DNA of 64,000 nt from Xanthobacter autotrophicus Py2 (GCA_000017645.1 CP000781.1:248001-312000); one strand, 5' to 3'; positions 7,314 to 16,408 are shown, numbered from the stretch's first letter. The notes: generated from the letters alone by a model not told the origin. Numbers and translations are program-made.

Positions 7314-8884
7314 ACGGATTTCGAAGACCCACCACGCGCACCGCGGACGGCGCCCCGCTGAAGGCCATCGTCTATTGCCGGGTGTCCTCGGTCGCCCAGA
7401 CCAAGAAGGGCGATGGCCTTGCCTCCCAGGAGCAGCGCTGCCGGGAATACGCCGCCTTCAAGGGCTACAATGTGGTGAAGGTGGTCTATGACCGCGCCGT
7501 CTCCGGCAAGCTCCTCGACCGCCCCGGCATCAGGGAGGTGGTGCAGTTCCTGAAACGCGAGAAGCAGGCTGACCAGTACGTGGTGGTGTTCGACGACATC
7601 AGCCGGCTCGCCCGCGACATCCGCACCCATCTCGACCTGCGCGACGCCATCTATGCCACCGGCGCCCAGATGGACTGCCCCACCATCGAGTTCCGCGAGG
7701 ATTCCGACGGATTGTATTTCGAGGGCATGCAGGCCCTCAATGCCGAGCATTACCGTCGCAAGAATGCCGAGCAGACCAAGAACCGCATGCGGGGACGCGC
7801 TATGAACGGTTATTGGTGCTTCCATGCTCCGCCGGGGTACAAGTTTGCCAGGGTCGCCGGCCACGGCAACCTCCTGGTGCGCGACGAGCCCATGGCCTCC
7901 GTGATCCAGGAAGCCCTCGAAGGTTTTGCCTCGGGCCGGCTCCAGTCGCAGGGCGAAGTGAAGCGCTTCCTTGAGCAGCGGCCGGAATTCATGCAGGGGC
8001 GGCGCCGTTCCGAGCTGCGCTATGAGGACGTCATCCGCTTCCTCACCCGCCCGCACTATGCCGGATACATCGAGATCCCCGAATGGGACGTCCCCCTGCG
8101 CAAGGGCCACCATGAGGGGCTGATCTCGCTGGAGCAGTATGAGCAGATCCAGGAGCGCATCCGCGACGGCGCTCGCGCCCCGGCCCGCAGGGACATCAAT
8201 GCCGACTTCGCGCTCAGGGGCGCCGTCCTCTGCGCCGATTGCGGCAAGCCGCTCACAGCCTGCTGGTCGAAGAGCAAGACCGGCCGCAAACATCCGTACT
8301 ATCTCTGCTTCACCAAGGGCTGCGTCAGCTCCCGCAAGTCCATCCCCCGCGCCCGGCTGGAGGACGATTTCGAGGCCCTGCTGCAGAAAATGACCCCCAG
8401 CGCCGAGACCTTTGCGCTGGCCAGCGTCATGTTCCGCCAGGCCTGGGATGCCTACCTCGAACAGGCGACGCAGGTGATCGCCGCGCTGAAGGCCGACATC
8501 GTCCGACTGGACCGCCAGATCGAGCAGTTGCTCGACCGCCTGGTGGAGGCTTCCAACGCCTCGACCGTCGCCGCCTACGAGCGCCGAATCGCCAAGCTGG
8601 AGAAGGACCGCCTCATCGCCGCCGAGCGGCTGAACAAGAAGCCCGGACCGAAGCGATCCTTCGACGACATGTTCGAACTCGCCTGCGGCTTCCTCTCAAG
8701 CCCCTGGAATCTCTGGAAAAGCCAGTCGCTGAACGCCCGGCGGATGGTGCTGAAGCTGGCCTTCGCCGAGCGTCTCGCTTATGGCCGGAACGAAGGGTTT
8801 CGAACCCCGAAAACCACATTGCCGTTCAAGATGTTAGCGGACTTCGAAACGGCCAAATGCAGGATGGCGGGCCGCGACCGATAG
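7310..8884 (+). CDS. Large serine recombinase
   Basis: 524 residues. The resolvase catalytic domain occupies about 18-160: AIVYCRVSS carries the nucleophilic Ser at 26, with the conserved arginines in DDISRLARD. A recombinase domain (about 165-270, GYKFARVAGHGN to EIPEWDVPLRKG) follows, then a zinc ribbon (CADCGKPLTACW ... YYLCFTKGC, about 305-343) and a coiled-coil segment (390-450). Proteins of this type integrate and excise elements at specific att sites through a 5'-phosphoserine intermediate. It is coupled to the small gene upstream. It is one of two unrelated large serine recombinases in the window, the other starting at 29976. Confidence 0.9.
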   Translation: MNGFRRPTTRTADGAPLKAIVYCRVSSVAQTKKGDGLASQEQRCREYAAFKGYNVVKVVYDRAVSGKLLDRPGIREVVQFLKREKQADQYVVVFDDISRLARDIRTHLDLRDAIYATGAQMDCPTIEFREDSDGLYFEGMQALNAEHYRRKNAEQTKNRMRGRAMNGYWCFHAPPGYKFARVAGHGNLLVRDEPMASVIQEALEGFASGRLQSQGEVKRFLEQRPEFMQGRRRSELRYEDVIRFLTRPHYAGYIEIPEWDVPLRKGHHEGLISLEQYEQIQERIRDGARAPARRDINADFALRGAVLCADCGKPLTACWSKSKTGRKHPYYLCFTKGCVSSRKSIPRARLEDDFEALLQKMTPSAETFALASVMFRQAWDAYLEQATQVIAALKADIVRLDRQIEQLLDRLVEASNASTVAAYERRIAKLEKDRLIAAERLNKKPGPKRSFDDMFELACGFLSSPWNLWKSQSLNARRMVLKLAFAERLAYGRNEGFRTPKTTLPFKMLADFETAKCRMAGRDR

Positions 8885-8929
8885 TGATGATCACTACGTT
8901 TGCGCTATCTCCACCCAAGGTACTCTTTA

Positions 8930-9798
8930 GGTCATCAACCCATAAAACTGTAGCGCCGACGCGGCGTTGGCTGATTCAAGGTAGCCGGAGGTGCTGCCAT
9001 GAAGCCACGTCGCTACGAGATCACGGACTTCGAGTGGTCGATCATCGCGCCGCTGTTGCCGAACAAGCCGCGGGGTGTGGCGCGTGTCGATGACCGCAGG
9101 GTGCTCAATGGGATTTTCTGGCGGCTGCGCACCGGCTCTCCCTGGGCCGACATCCCTGAGCGCTACGGGCCGTGTACGACCTGCTACAACCGCTTTGTGC
9201 GCTGGCGGAAGGCCGGTGTCTGGGATCGGCTGTTCGCGGCTGTCTCGCGGGCCTATGATGGCGACCTGCAGATGATCGACAGTTCGTCGATCCGCGTTCA
9301 TCAGCACGCGGCCAACGTCAAAAAGGGGGTGCGGCGGAAGCCGTCGCTGGGGACGTCACTCCTGCCCGATGCATGGGGCGCTCGCGCGGCGGACTGACCA
9401 CCAAGATCCACGCCGTGGTGGACGCCAACGGCAACCCCATCGCGCTCAAGCTGACTGAAGGCCAGGCGCATGATGGTCGCAGTGCTGCTGATCTGCTGGA
9501 CAGCCTCGGCGCAAACCAGATCCTGCTCGCCGACCGAGGCTATGACAGTGACGCCCTGCGAGTGGAAATGGCCGAGCGCGGCGCCTGGGCCAACATCAAA
9601 CCCATGCCGAACCGGGTAAACATCCCGGCCTTCAGCCCCTGGCTCTACCGCTACCGCAACCTGGTCGAACGCTTCTTCAACAAGCTCAAGCATTTCAGGG
9701 CCGTCGCCACACGCTTCGAAAAGCACGACGACAACTACCTCGCTCTCGTCAAACTCGCCTCAATCCGCATCTGGTTGCGACATAATGAGTCGGTGACC
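8930..9798 (+). mobile_element. IS5-family (IS427-like) insertion sequence, apparently intact
   Basis: 869 bp bounded by imperfect inverted repeats: GGTCATCAACCCATAA at the left and, read from the right, GGTCACCGACTCATTA. A TA target duplication flanks it (8928-8929 and 9799-9800). It carries one transposase read across a -1 frameshift. It sits immediately after the serine recombinase at 7310-8884 and separates it from the degraded IS material to the right. Confidence 0.85.
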
Positions 9799-9801
9799 TA
9801 G
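8999..9801 (+). CDS. IS5/IS427-type DDE transposase, two frames
   Basis: Frame one starts at ATG 8999 (MKPRRYEITDFEWSIIAPLLP, the IS5 N-terminal domain; first Asp in DLQMIDSSSIRVH) and by itself ends at 9397. Frame two contains MGRSRGGLTTKIHAVVDANG, LLADRGYDSDALR (second Asp) and YRYRNLVERFFNKLKHFRAVATRFEK (catalytic Glu) and ends at 9801. A slippery A AAA AAG run followed by G's at 9320-9329 lets a -1 shift join them into one protein of about 267 residues, as known for IS427-group elements. The stop TAG is formed by the target-site TA plus the flanking G. Confidence 0.85.
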
Positions 9802-9839
9802 CGCGCCCCAGGTACCCAGCCCCCCATCTGGCGCGAGGT

Positions 9840-9990
9840 TCCCTGTCATGGAGATATCAACGATCATCATCTGGCGCAGGTGATCCGCCTGGTGGAGGCG
9901 GGATGATCGGCCCCGGCGGGGCGACCCAGTGTATTTGGCCTGTGGGACGGACCGACACTTTGGAAAATACCGCCGCTCCCGGCGCCACGA
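9840..9990 (+). pseudogene. Scrap of an IS66-type orfA/orfB junction
   Basis: Conceptual translation gives DINDHHLAQVIRLVEAG, resembling the end of the IS66 small first protein, followed by MIGPGGATQ and, after a frame change, VYLACGTDRHFGK, resembling the start of IS66 TnpB (MIGP...VYLACGVTDMRKG). Both pieces are out of frame and lack the rest of the element. The identification is by motif memory only and is tentative. Confidence 0.4.
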
Positions 9991-10073
9991 ACGACGAGAC
10001 TTCGTGCAAGGCATAAGGCATATGTTCGGCTCTGCATCGCTGCGCCATGCGACCAAGCACTACTTTGGCAGTT

Positions 10074-10925
10074 TCATCGATGGCTCCCTCGAAACCTTAT
10101 GCGGCAGTGCGGACATCGCTCTGGCGGCGGCTTTGGTAGGAGAGCCGCGATGACGGCGCGTCTGACGGCCGGCAGGCTCGGTTGAGGCGGTCCGCGATGG
10201 ACTCTTTTTTCCCGCCTGGCTTGGGCCAGGCGCCGGTGCTGGAAGAAGGCATAGGCGATCATGGTCATCAGCGCATGTCGGTGGAGCCCTTGCCGCCCTC
10301 GATGTGGTCGAGACCGAGTTCCTCCTTCATTTGCTGATGTGCCTGCTCGCACACCCAACGCGCCTTGATGGAGGCCGCAAGCGTCTTCAGCTCGGTGTCG
10401 CCTGGCAGGTTGGACAGATAGTACTTGCGCTCGCCGGACGATCTCAACTCACCGATCAGCCACGCTTCCTCGCCGGGCATGTGCTGCTGCCCCTTGACGA
10501 GGATGCGCTGCGGCTCGCCGTCGGCGACCCGGATGCGCGTGGCGGCAAAGGCGGCCTCCAGCGGCCCCTTCGTCCCGATGCGCCAACTCAAGCTCGTCCA
10601 GGACGCATCGGCCAACATTGTCTCGGCTGGGATCGACAGCGTGTCGGGGATCGGGTTTTTGCGCGGGCGACCATGGCCGGCTACCGGAAAGATCAGAGAG
10701 ACATCGATCGGATAGACCTTCTGGTGCCTGGGAATGCCGACGGTCCAGAGAAGTTTGCGTGCGCTGAGCCCCTGACGGAACGGCGCAGAGAGGCCATAGC
10801 CGGCATCGGCAAGCACGGTTCCAAACCGCACGCCCACTGCCGTCAGCCGATCGATCTCTTCGAGCGCCATCTCAGGCTTCGTGCGTGCCTTGCGCCAGAT
10901 CTCCGGCACGCCGGCATGCTCCATA
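10074..10925 (-). pseudogene. IS701-family (DDE_5) transposase, 5'-truncated and frameshifted
   Basis: On the minus strand the frame from about 10925 reads AGVPEIWRKARTKPEMALEEIDRL, VLADAGYGLSAPFRQGLSA and ARWVCEQAHQQMKEELGLDHIEG, all typical of an IS701-like transposase. It then stops at 10268 and continues in another frame as QGLHRHALMTMIAYAFFQHRRLAQARREKR to 10074. The shift is near 10300, where the family's usual segment between HIEG and QGLHRH appears shortened. The N-terminal half, including the first catalytic Asp, is missing, and the break point abuts the small plus-strand gene at 10944. Dead transposase. Confidence 0.8.
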
Positions 10926-10943
10926 AACGGTGGAAATCGCACG

Positions 10944-11162
10944 ATGAGCATCATTTCCGAAGTCGCTAAGGAACTGCTCGGGATGTTTCTCGCCGATGCC
11001 AGCCTGACCACGACGACTCTGGTGCTTGTCGCAATCGTAGCCGGCCTCTTCCTTACGCTGCGCGTCGAGCCATTGCTGGGTGAGGGCGTGCTTCTCCGTG
11101 GCTGCCTCGCGACCCTGGTCGAGGCAGTAGCGCGCGAGGCAAGACGTCGGCGTCACTCGTGA
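10944..11162 (+). CDS. Small inner-membrane protein, orphan
   Basis: 72 residues from ATG 10944. An amphipathic start (MSIISEVAKELLGMFLADASL) leads into one hydrophobic helix (TTTLVLVAIVAGLFLTL), then a second less hydrophobic stretch (GEGVLLRGCLATLVEAVA) and an Arg-rich end, predicting a one- or two-TM protein. It begins 18 bases from the truncation point of the IS701 transposase, so its original upstream context was lost to that insertion. The small size and strongly membrane-like character suggest an accessory of a transporter or respiratory complex; no family is named with confidence. Confidence 0.55.
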   Translation: MSIISEVAKELLGMFLADASLTTTTLVLVAIVAGLFLTLRVEPLLGEGVLLRGCLATLVEAVAREARRRRHS

Positions 11163-11292
11163 CCTCACTCGTTCGATCAATACCGGCGCGGCTTCGCATC
11201 TGCGGTCGATGCGGCTGTTTCGACATCGGCCGCTGATCCACTGGCCCTGTCAGAAGCTCGGCGATGGAAGTAACCTCTGCAGGCTGCTATGA

Positions 11293-11874
11293 TTGAGAAC
11301 CGTTCACGGGTTCAGTCCGGCTTTATCGGCGCAGAGACGACATGGTGAACAGCGATTGCTTCGACGCATTGAACAGCACCTGTTGAAGAATTGGAGCCTC
11401 CTTTGGGGCTATGCCCTGCGCCTGACGGGCGACCGGGAATCCGCTTCAGATTTGGTGCAGACGTGTGCAGTGAAAGCGCTTGCAAGCGCCTCGCCCCCCT
11501 GCGACGAAATTGCCGCCCGTATATATCTGTTCAAGGTTATTCGAAACGCCTGGATTGATGATTTCCGCCGCGCCAAAGTGCGGTGTGACGATTCTGCAGT
11601 CAAACCATTGGACGGAACCGTTTGGAATTACGATGACAGGTTGATCGCTGAAATTACCGTGCGGCAGGCTGTTGCACAGATCGAGCCGGTCTATCGCGAA
11701 ATCATCGAGATCGTTGATCTTGCCGGCTTCCGCTATGTGGAGGCCGCGGAAATACTCGATATTCCCCTCGGGACTGTGATGAGCCGCTTGAGCCGTGCGC
11801 GGGCGGCGCTGCTCGACCGGATTACGGCCGACAACATTCGCCCCATTGCGACAGACAGACGCCATGCCAGATGA
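11293..11874 (+). CDS. ECF-type RNA polymerase sigma factor (first of two)
   Basis: 193 residues with the two-domain ECF plan. Region 2 is at about 35-100 (LLWGYALRLTGDRESASDLVQTCAVKAL ... RIYLFKVIRNAWIDDFRR) and region 4 at about 125-178 (VRQAVAQIEPVYREIIEIVDLAGFRYVEAAEILDIPLGTVMSRLSRARAALL), with the region 4 helix-turn-helix intact. The listed start is a TTG without a strong ribosome site; the true start may be slightly downstream. The stop lies 11 bases inside the next gene, an anti-sigma factor, so the pair is coupled. Together with the sorA promoter 820 bases downstream this suggests it drives the sulfite island. Confidence 0.88.
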   Translation: MRTVHGFSPALSAQRRHGEQRLLRRIEQHLLKNWSLLWGYALRLTGDRESASDLVQTCAVKALASASPPCDEIAARIYLFKVIRNAWIDDFRRAKVRCDDSAVKPLDGTVWNYDDRLIAEITVRQAVAQIEPVYREIIEIVDLAGFRYVEAAEILDIPLGTVMSRLSRARAALLDRITADNIRPIATDRRHAR

Positions 11875-12676
11875 AAAGCCGATATCCGAGAGTCTCCCAG
11901 ACACCATGACCTGGGAGATTCTGAACGCTTATGTCGATCAGGAGCTTGATCCCCGACGAGCGGCCCTCGTCGCTGACGCTGTGGCCCGCGATCATGGCCT
12001 GGCGGCGCGCGTCGCCACATTGAGCAAGCTCAGGGCGACGGCGAGAGAAATGCCCCCTGCATCGCATGCGCCACCGCCGCTTGCGCTCCGGACATTTGCC
12101 GGATTTTGGTCCCTGCGCGTCATGGCTGTAGCAGCGTCTATTCTGCTCGCCGTCGTCCTTGGCAGCACTCTCCTTTGGCGTGGGCCTGCGGGGGAAAATG
12201 CATCCAGAGACGCGGCCGATGCTATCCATCTCGAATGGCTTTCCGATCAGTCCCTCCCTCCGAAAGACGCTCCTATCGAGTTCGCTTTGGCTTCGCGATT
12301 TATGGGAACATTGCCCGACTTGTCCGCCGCGAACCTCAGATTGGTGTTTTTGTCGGCGGAACCAGTGGTGGAGGGCCATGGGGTCTTTGGCGGTTACGTT
12401 GGCCCTCACGGATGCCGGCTCGGTCTATCGATCACGCCGTCGCGCGGGGGCGACACGACTATCCGGGAGGGCCGGGAGCCGGGCGGCATGCTCATTCGCG
12501 CCTGGCGGTCTGACGGGGCGGAGTACGCGATCATGAGCCACAGCATGGATCCGGACAGGCTCGACCGCCTGGCGCTGATTGTCGCTGAACTGGTGCGGCA
12601 GCGTGGTCCGACGACGGACGAGCAGGAGATTGCCTTGCGCGCGACGGAGACCGTCGGAAAGGCGTGCGCGGTTTAG
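11864..12676 (+). CDS. Membrane anti-sigma factor partner
   Basis: 270 residues from ATG 11864, overlapping the sigma gene. The N-terminal 70 residues (MTWEILNAYVDQELDPRRAALVADAVARD) form the usual cytosolic anti-sigma domain (xxxYVDxEL start). A single transmembrane helix lies at about 87-105 (VMAVAASILLAVVLGSTLLW), and about 165 residues follow in the periplasm. The zinc-binding HxxxCxxC signature is absent, so it is probably a non-ZAS anti-sigma. The periplasmic domain shares a general shape with the second anti-sigma at 19513 (a conserved YVxPHGCRL-like or mGGRVLP turn), suggesting both sense an envelope cue. Confidence 0.8.
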   Translation: MPDEKPISESLPDTMTWEILNAYVDQELDPRRAALVADAVARDHGLAARVATLSKLRATAREMPPASHAPPPLALRTFAGFWSLRVMAVAASILLAVVLGSTLLWRGPAGENASRDAADAIHLEWLSDQSLPPKDAPIEFALASRFMGTLPDLSAANLRLVFLSAEPVVEGHGVFGGYVGPHGCRLGLSITPSRGGDTTIREGREPGGMLIRAWRSDGAEYAIMSHSMDPDRLDRLALIVAELVRQRGPTTDEQEIALRATETVGKACAV

Positions 12677-12695
12677 GATGGTGTGTCGAGGCGAG

Positions 12696-12724
12696 GGAAT
12701 AAAAGTCCGGGGCTGTCCGTCTCT
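12696..12724 (+). promoter_or_regulatory. Predicted ECF promoter of sorAB
   Basis: GGAATA at 12696-12701 and GTCTCT at 12719-12724, separated by 17 bases, 38 bases before the sorA ATG. Two other promoters in the island have the same two boxes with 16-base spacing (18359-18386 minus and 18449-18476 plus). The motif was found by comparing these regions, not from a known database entry. Confidence 0.6.
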
Positions 12725-12762
12725 ACTGATGAAACAAGGAATGTCTCTTAGGGAGGAGCGCG

Positions 12763-13980
12763 ATGTTGAACAGACGGCAGATGCTGAAATCTGCGGGCGG
12801 TACGGCCTTAGGAATCGGTGCGGGGCTTGCCGTGGGGGCACGACTCACGGCGTTCGCCGCGGAAACCGTGACTCTGCCCTTCGCCAACGGCGACCGTGAG
12901 CTCGTCGCCTATCCGGGCAAGCGGCCTCTGATCAGGCTGACGACCCGGCCGCCTCAGCTCGAGACGCCCTTCAGCGTCTACAATGACGGCTTGATCACGC
13001 CAAACGATGCCTTCTTCGTGCGCTACCATCTTGCGGATATCCCGACCGAAATCGATCCGGAGAGCTTCCGTGTCGAGGTCAAGGGCAAGGTCGATAAGCC
13101 GCTGTCCTTGTCGCTGATGGACCTCAAATCCCGCTTTGACGCGGTCGAGCTGGTCGCTGTCCACCAATGCTCGGGCAACAGCCGCGGGTTCTTCGAGCCC
13201 CGCGTTGGCGGCGGACAAGCCGGCAACGGGCTGATGGGAAATGCGCGATGGAAGGGGGTACCTCTCAAGGCCGTGCTGGACAAGGCCGGCGTGCAAGCGG
13301 GCGCGGTTCAGGTTTCGTTCGGCGGTCTCGATGGTCCCGTCGTGCCGGATACGCCGGATTTCGCGAAGGCGCTCGATATCGACCACGCGCGGGATGGCGA
13401 GGTCATGCTCGCCTATGAGATGAACGGCGCCGAATTGCCTTGGCTCAACGGCTATCCCCTGCGCCTCGTGGTGCCCGGTTTCTATGGCACCTACTGGGTG
13501 AAGCACCTCAACGAAATCACGGTGCTCGACAAGCCGTTCCAAAGCTTCTGGATGGACACCGCCTATCGCATCCCCGCGAATGCATGCGCCTGTACGGAGC
13601 CCGGCAAGGCACCCACTGCGACAGTCCCGATCAATCGCTTCGACGTGCGCAGCTTCATCACGAGCGTTCAGGACGGGGCGAAATTGAAGGCGGGCGAGCT
13701 TGCTTTGCGCGGAATCGCTTTCGATGGCGGCTACGGCGTCAGCGACGTCGAGGTCTCGGCAGACGGTGGAAAATCCTGGCAGGCCGCGTCGCTCGGCGAA
13801 GACCTCGGCAAGTACTCCTTCCGTGAGTGGAAAATGACGATACCTCTCCAAAAGGGCGCTCACACTCTGATGGTCCGCGCGGTCAACCGGATCGGCCAGT
13901 CGCAACCGATGGAGCCGCTATGGAATCCGGCAGGCTACATGCGCAACGTCGTCGAACACACACGCATCGTTGCAGCATAG
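12763..13980 (+). CDS. sorA: SorA-type molybdenum sulfite dehydrogenase catalytic subunit
   Basis: 405 residues with a twin-arginine leader (MLNRRQMLKSAGGTALGIGAGLAVGARLTAFA), so it is exported folded with its cofactor. The sulfite oxidase molybdopterin domain (about 60-275) has the Mo-ligating Cys near 135 in VAVHQCSGNSRGFFEP, and GNARWKGVPLK follows. A C-terminal dimerisation domain (about 295-400, ALRGIAFDGGYGVSDVEVSADGGKSW) completes the family plan. It oxidises sulfite to sulfate in the periplasm and passes electrons to SorB, encoded 10 bases downstream. The start has an AGGGAGGAG ribosome site. The heme subunit is separate, as in the Starkeya SorAB enzyme, unlike single-chain animal enzymes. 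Confidence 0.9.
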   Translation: MLNRRQMLKSAGGTALGIGAGLAVGARLTAFAAETVTLPFANGDRELVAYPGKRPLIRLTTRPPQLETPFSVYNDGLITPNDAFFVRYHLADIPTEIDPESFRVEVKGKVDKPLSLSLMDLKSRFDAVELVAVHQCSGNSRGFFEPRVGGGQAGNGLMGNARWKGVPLKAVLDKAGVQAGAVQVSFGGLDGPVVPDTPDFAKALDIDHARDGEVMLAYEMNGAELPWLNGYPLRLVVPGFYGTYWVKHLNEITVLDKPFQSFWMDTAYRIPANACACTEPGKAPTATVPINRFDVRSFITSVQDGAKLKAGELALRGIAFDGGYGVSDVEVSADGGKSWQAASLGEDLGKYSFREWKMTIPLQKGAHTLMVRAVNRIGQSQPMEPLWNPAGYMRNVVEHTRIVAA

Positions 13981-13990
13981 GGAGGAAACC

Positions 13991-14305
13991 ATGAGACACA
14001 AAGTTAAAATCGTTTCGGTGAGCTTCCTTGCAGTAGCCTTGGCCGGTGCGGCGCTGGCTGCGCCGAAGACCTATCAGCTCCCGGACGAGACAGCCACGTT
14101 CAGGCCCGGATCTGGCCCCGGTTTCGAGGCTGCCCAGAACAACTGCGCAGCCTGCCATTCGGCCGACTACATCAATTACCAGCCTCCGAAGAAGGGCAAA
14201 GCGTTTTGGGAAGCGGAGGTTCACAAGATGATCAAGGTCTACAAGGCTCCGATCGAAGAAAACGACGCCAAAGCCATTATAGAATATCTCTCAAATACAT
14301 ATTGA
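13991..14305 (+). CDS. sorB: SorB-type cytochrome c subunit of sulfite dehydrogenase
   Basis: 104 residues from ATG 13991 (GGAGG just upstream). A signal peptide (residues 1-23, cut after ALAA) precedes a single heme site CAACH in FEAAQNNCAACHSADYINYQPP, near residues 51-55. A C-terminal methionine (HKMIKVYKAP) is the likely sixth ligand. The short length and position directly after sorA fit the SorB subunit, which takes electrons one at a time from the Mo centre. It should act in the periplasm, handing electrons to a soluble cytochrome c such as the one encoded next. Confidence 0.88.
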   Translation: MRHKVKIVSVSFLAVALAGAALAAPKTYQLPDETATFRPGSGPGFEAAQNNCAACHSADYINYQPPKKGKAFWEAEVHKMIKVYKAPIEENDAKAIIEYLSNTY

Positions 14306-14370
14306 GAATGCTGTCCTGCGCGGCTTGCCGCGCAAGGCAACATCGAGGACGCTTAAATAAGGATGCTTTT

Positions 14371-14754
14371 GTGAAAACGATCTTGCTCGTGCTTGCTGTG
14401 GCCGGTGTCGCGTCCGATGCTTACGCCCAGGATGCGGCCTCAGGTGAGAAAGTCTTCGCGCAATGCCGCGCGTGTCATCAAGTTGGACCGAATGCCAAGA
14501 ACGCCGTCGGTCCTGTGCTCAACGGCCTCATGGGTCGGAAGGCGGGGACTTACGAAGGGTACACCTACAGCCAGGCTATGAAGGATTCAGGGATCACCTG
14601 GACCGACGACAGCTTCTCTACCTACATCATGAACCCGAGGTCAAAAGTTCCTGGCACGAAGATGGCGTTTGCAGGCGTGAAGGATCCTGGCAAGGTGGCT
14701 GACCTGTTAGCCTACTTGAAGCGGTTCGACGCGAACGGCAACAAGGTGCCCTGA
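14371..14754 (+). CDS. Periplasmic class I cytochrome c, likely SorAB electron acceptor
   Basis: 127 residues from GTG 14371, chosen because AAGGA lies upstream and the protein then starts with a clean signal peptide (VKTILLVLAVAGVASDAYAQ). Heme motif CRACH in GEKVFAQCRACHQVGPNAKNAVGP; the axial methionine is in SKVPGTKMAFAGVKD. This is the c2/c550 fold (mitochondrial-like). It sits 65 bases after sorB in the same direction. In SorAB organisms a c-type cytochrome carries electrons from the dehydrogenase to the oxidase, so this is its likely role; a bd-type oxidase gene nearby has been destroyed. Confidence 0.88.
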   Translation: MKTILLVLAVAGVASDAYAQDAASGEKVFAQCRACHQVGPNAKNAVGPVLNGLMGRKAGTYEGYTYSQAMKDSGITWTDDSFSTYIMNPRSKVPGTKMAFAGVKDPGKVADLLAYLKRFDANGNKVP

Positions 14755-14850
14755 TGCTCTCGCCGCGTGGGGCTTGTTGGCTCGACGGCGCCGCAACAAG
14801 AGAAAAAAGTCCGAGGCGTCTCTATCCACCTTGATCCAATGCGAAGAGTC

Positions 14851-15834
14851 TCAACTCACAAGGGCGCGGACGGCCTCGCGTTCCTCAATCAGCTCTGCAA
14901 CGGTTCGATCCAGCATCACGCGAGCATATCCACGGATCTTCAAGTCTGCCACGCGGGCATATTGCCCCTCGGCGCAAATGGCTGGACTGCCGCAAAAGAG
15001 ACCTTCGGGAATTCCGTAAGAGCCGTCCGAGCATAGTCCCATCGAGACCCAGTCGCCGCCGCTGCCATTGATCCAGTCGCGCATGTGATCGATAGCGGCA
15101 TTCGCCGCCGACGCCGCGGAGGAGGCGCCGCGCGCTTCGATGACGGCCGTCCCACGGCGGGCGACCTGTGGGATCAGTGTCTTGTGATACCAGTCATGGT
15201 CAGCGACGATGTCGGCAAGCGGTCGGCCGGCGACTGTCGCATGAGACCAATCCACGAACATGGTCGGTGAGTGATTGCCCCATACGACCAGTCCTTTGAT
15301 CTCCTCCAGCCCGACCAGCGCTTTTCGCGCGAGCTGGGCCAGCGCGCGGTTATGATCGAGGCGGATCATCGATGTGATATTCTCGGAAGGAAATTCAGGC
15401 GCGTGCTCGCTCAGGATCATTGCATTGGTGTTTGCCGGATTGCCAACCACCAGCACCTTCGCGTCCAGTTTGGCGACGTCGTTCAGGGCCCGCCCTTGCA
15501 GTCTGAAGATCTCGGCGTTGGTGGCAAGCAGGTCGCGCCTTTCCATCCCCTTGGACCGCGGACGCGAACCCACCAGAATCGCAGCATCGATGTCGCGGAA
15601 CGCAAGTCTCGCATCGTCGGTCACGGCGACGTCCGCAAGCAGGGGAAACGCGCCGTCCTCAAGTTCCATCACGACGCCGCGAAGCGCCGGCTGAACCTGG
15701 GGAAGGTCGAGCAGCCGCAGAGATATGGGCTGGCGCGGGCCGTAGAGCTCTCCCCTGGCAATGCGGAATAGCAGGGAATAACAGATCTGTCCCGCAGCTC
15801 CTGTCACGGCGATCTGTTTTACGTGCCCGGTCAT
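14851..15834 (-). CDS. mdh: NAD-dependent malate dehydrogenase (type 2)
   Basis: 327 residues from ATG 15834, preceded by AAGGAG. NAD-binding [17 protein letters not shown] (usually ...GQIGY...; here Cys replaces Gly) is at about 9-25. The substrate site is [17 protein letters not shown], with [10 protein letters not shown] and the catalytic His in [15 protein letters not shown]. The length matches cytosolic-type malate dehydrogenases (about 325-330). It interconverts malate and oxaloacetate. A copy in a sulfite island is unusual: the chromosome normally has its own TCA-cycle mdh. It follows the membrane gene at 15867 by 32 bases and is probably in one operon under the 56-bp element at 16409. 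The Gly-to-Cys change might alter NAD affinity; untested. Confidence 0.88.
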   Translation of the reverse strand: MTGHVKQIAVTGAAGQICYSLLFRIARGELYGPRQPISLRLLDLPQVQPALRGVVMELEDGAFPLLADVAVTDDARLAFRDIDAAILVGSRPRSKGMERRDLLATNAEIFRLQGRALNDVAKLDAKVLVVGNPANTNAMILSEHAPEFPSENITSMIRLDHNRALAQLARKALVGLEEIKGLVVWGNHSPTMFVDWSHATVAGRPLADIVADHDWYHKTLIPQVARRGTAVIEARGASSAASAANAAIDHMRDWINGSGGDWVSMGLCSDGSYGIPEGLFCGSPAICAEGQYARVADLKIRGYARVMLDRTVAELIEEREAVRALVS

Positions 15835-15866
15835 CAGTTTACTCCTTCCCATGGTCAGGTCTGGTC

Positions 15867-16334
15867 TCAAATTCCCGCCCAAACGGCGCACAGGATGATG
15901 GCAGTGCCGCCGATTGCGAGCGCCACCGGCATCATGGCGATCTGCATCATGGCCTCGCGGCCGGTTATCCGTCCGGTGGCAATCTCAACCTCGCCGTCAA
16001 GAAACTCTCGAACGCTGCGATCCTGCTGGCGTTCGGGGGTCATGTTTCGCCCCATGACGGCGCCGCCGACGAGCAGCCCGAAATACATCACGCTGAGCAC
16101 GAAAATGACCGCGAGGATCAGGGATGTCTCGCCGCCGGCAAAAGCAAGCCACGCGGCAACACCCAGCCAGGCATAGGCAAGAAGCGGGATCGCGATCGCG
16201 ATGGGATGGACGCGCGTCGCCGGTAGCAGATAGGGGGTCGGATCCGTCTTTGCATATTCGGGGGTCCCGACCGATGCGGTTCGTGGTGTTTCAGCCGGGA
16301 AAGTTGTTGTCGTTCGAAGTGCAATGGTAGCCAT
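15867..16334 (-). CDS. Three- or four-TM membrane protein preceding mdh
   Basis: 155 residues from ATG 16334 (GGAAGGAG upstream). A 40-residue polar N-terminus leads to hydrophobic segments at about 43-63 ([23 protein letters not shown]), 69-92 ([27 protein letters not shown]) and 128-153 ([27 protein letters not shown]). A basic loop ([33 protein letters not shown]) joins the last two. I do not recognise the family. Its promoter region holds a 56-bp element shared with the YeiH-type exporter gene, so it may belong to the same sulfur-responsive regulon. Confidence 0.7.
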   Translation of the reverse strand: MATIALRTTTTFPAETPRTASVGTPEYAKTDPTPYLLPATRVHPIAIAIPLLAYAWLGVAAWLAFAGGETSLILAVIFVLSVMYFGLLVGGAVMGRNMTPERQQDRSVREFLDGEVEIATGRITGREAMMQIAMMPVALAIGGTAIILCAVWAGI

Positions 16335-16408
16335 GATCGGTCTCCTTCCGAGGGCAGCGGCTCTCGCGAGCCGCTGCGTTTCGTTCTTGGGAGAAGATGG
16401 ATGAGTCC

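Noticed and set aside
9929..10153. A plus-strand frame of about 74 residues with a Ser/Arg-rich start
   Set aside because: It runs through IS66 and IS701 debris and has no start context; it is a fortuitous frame.
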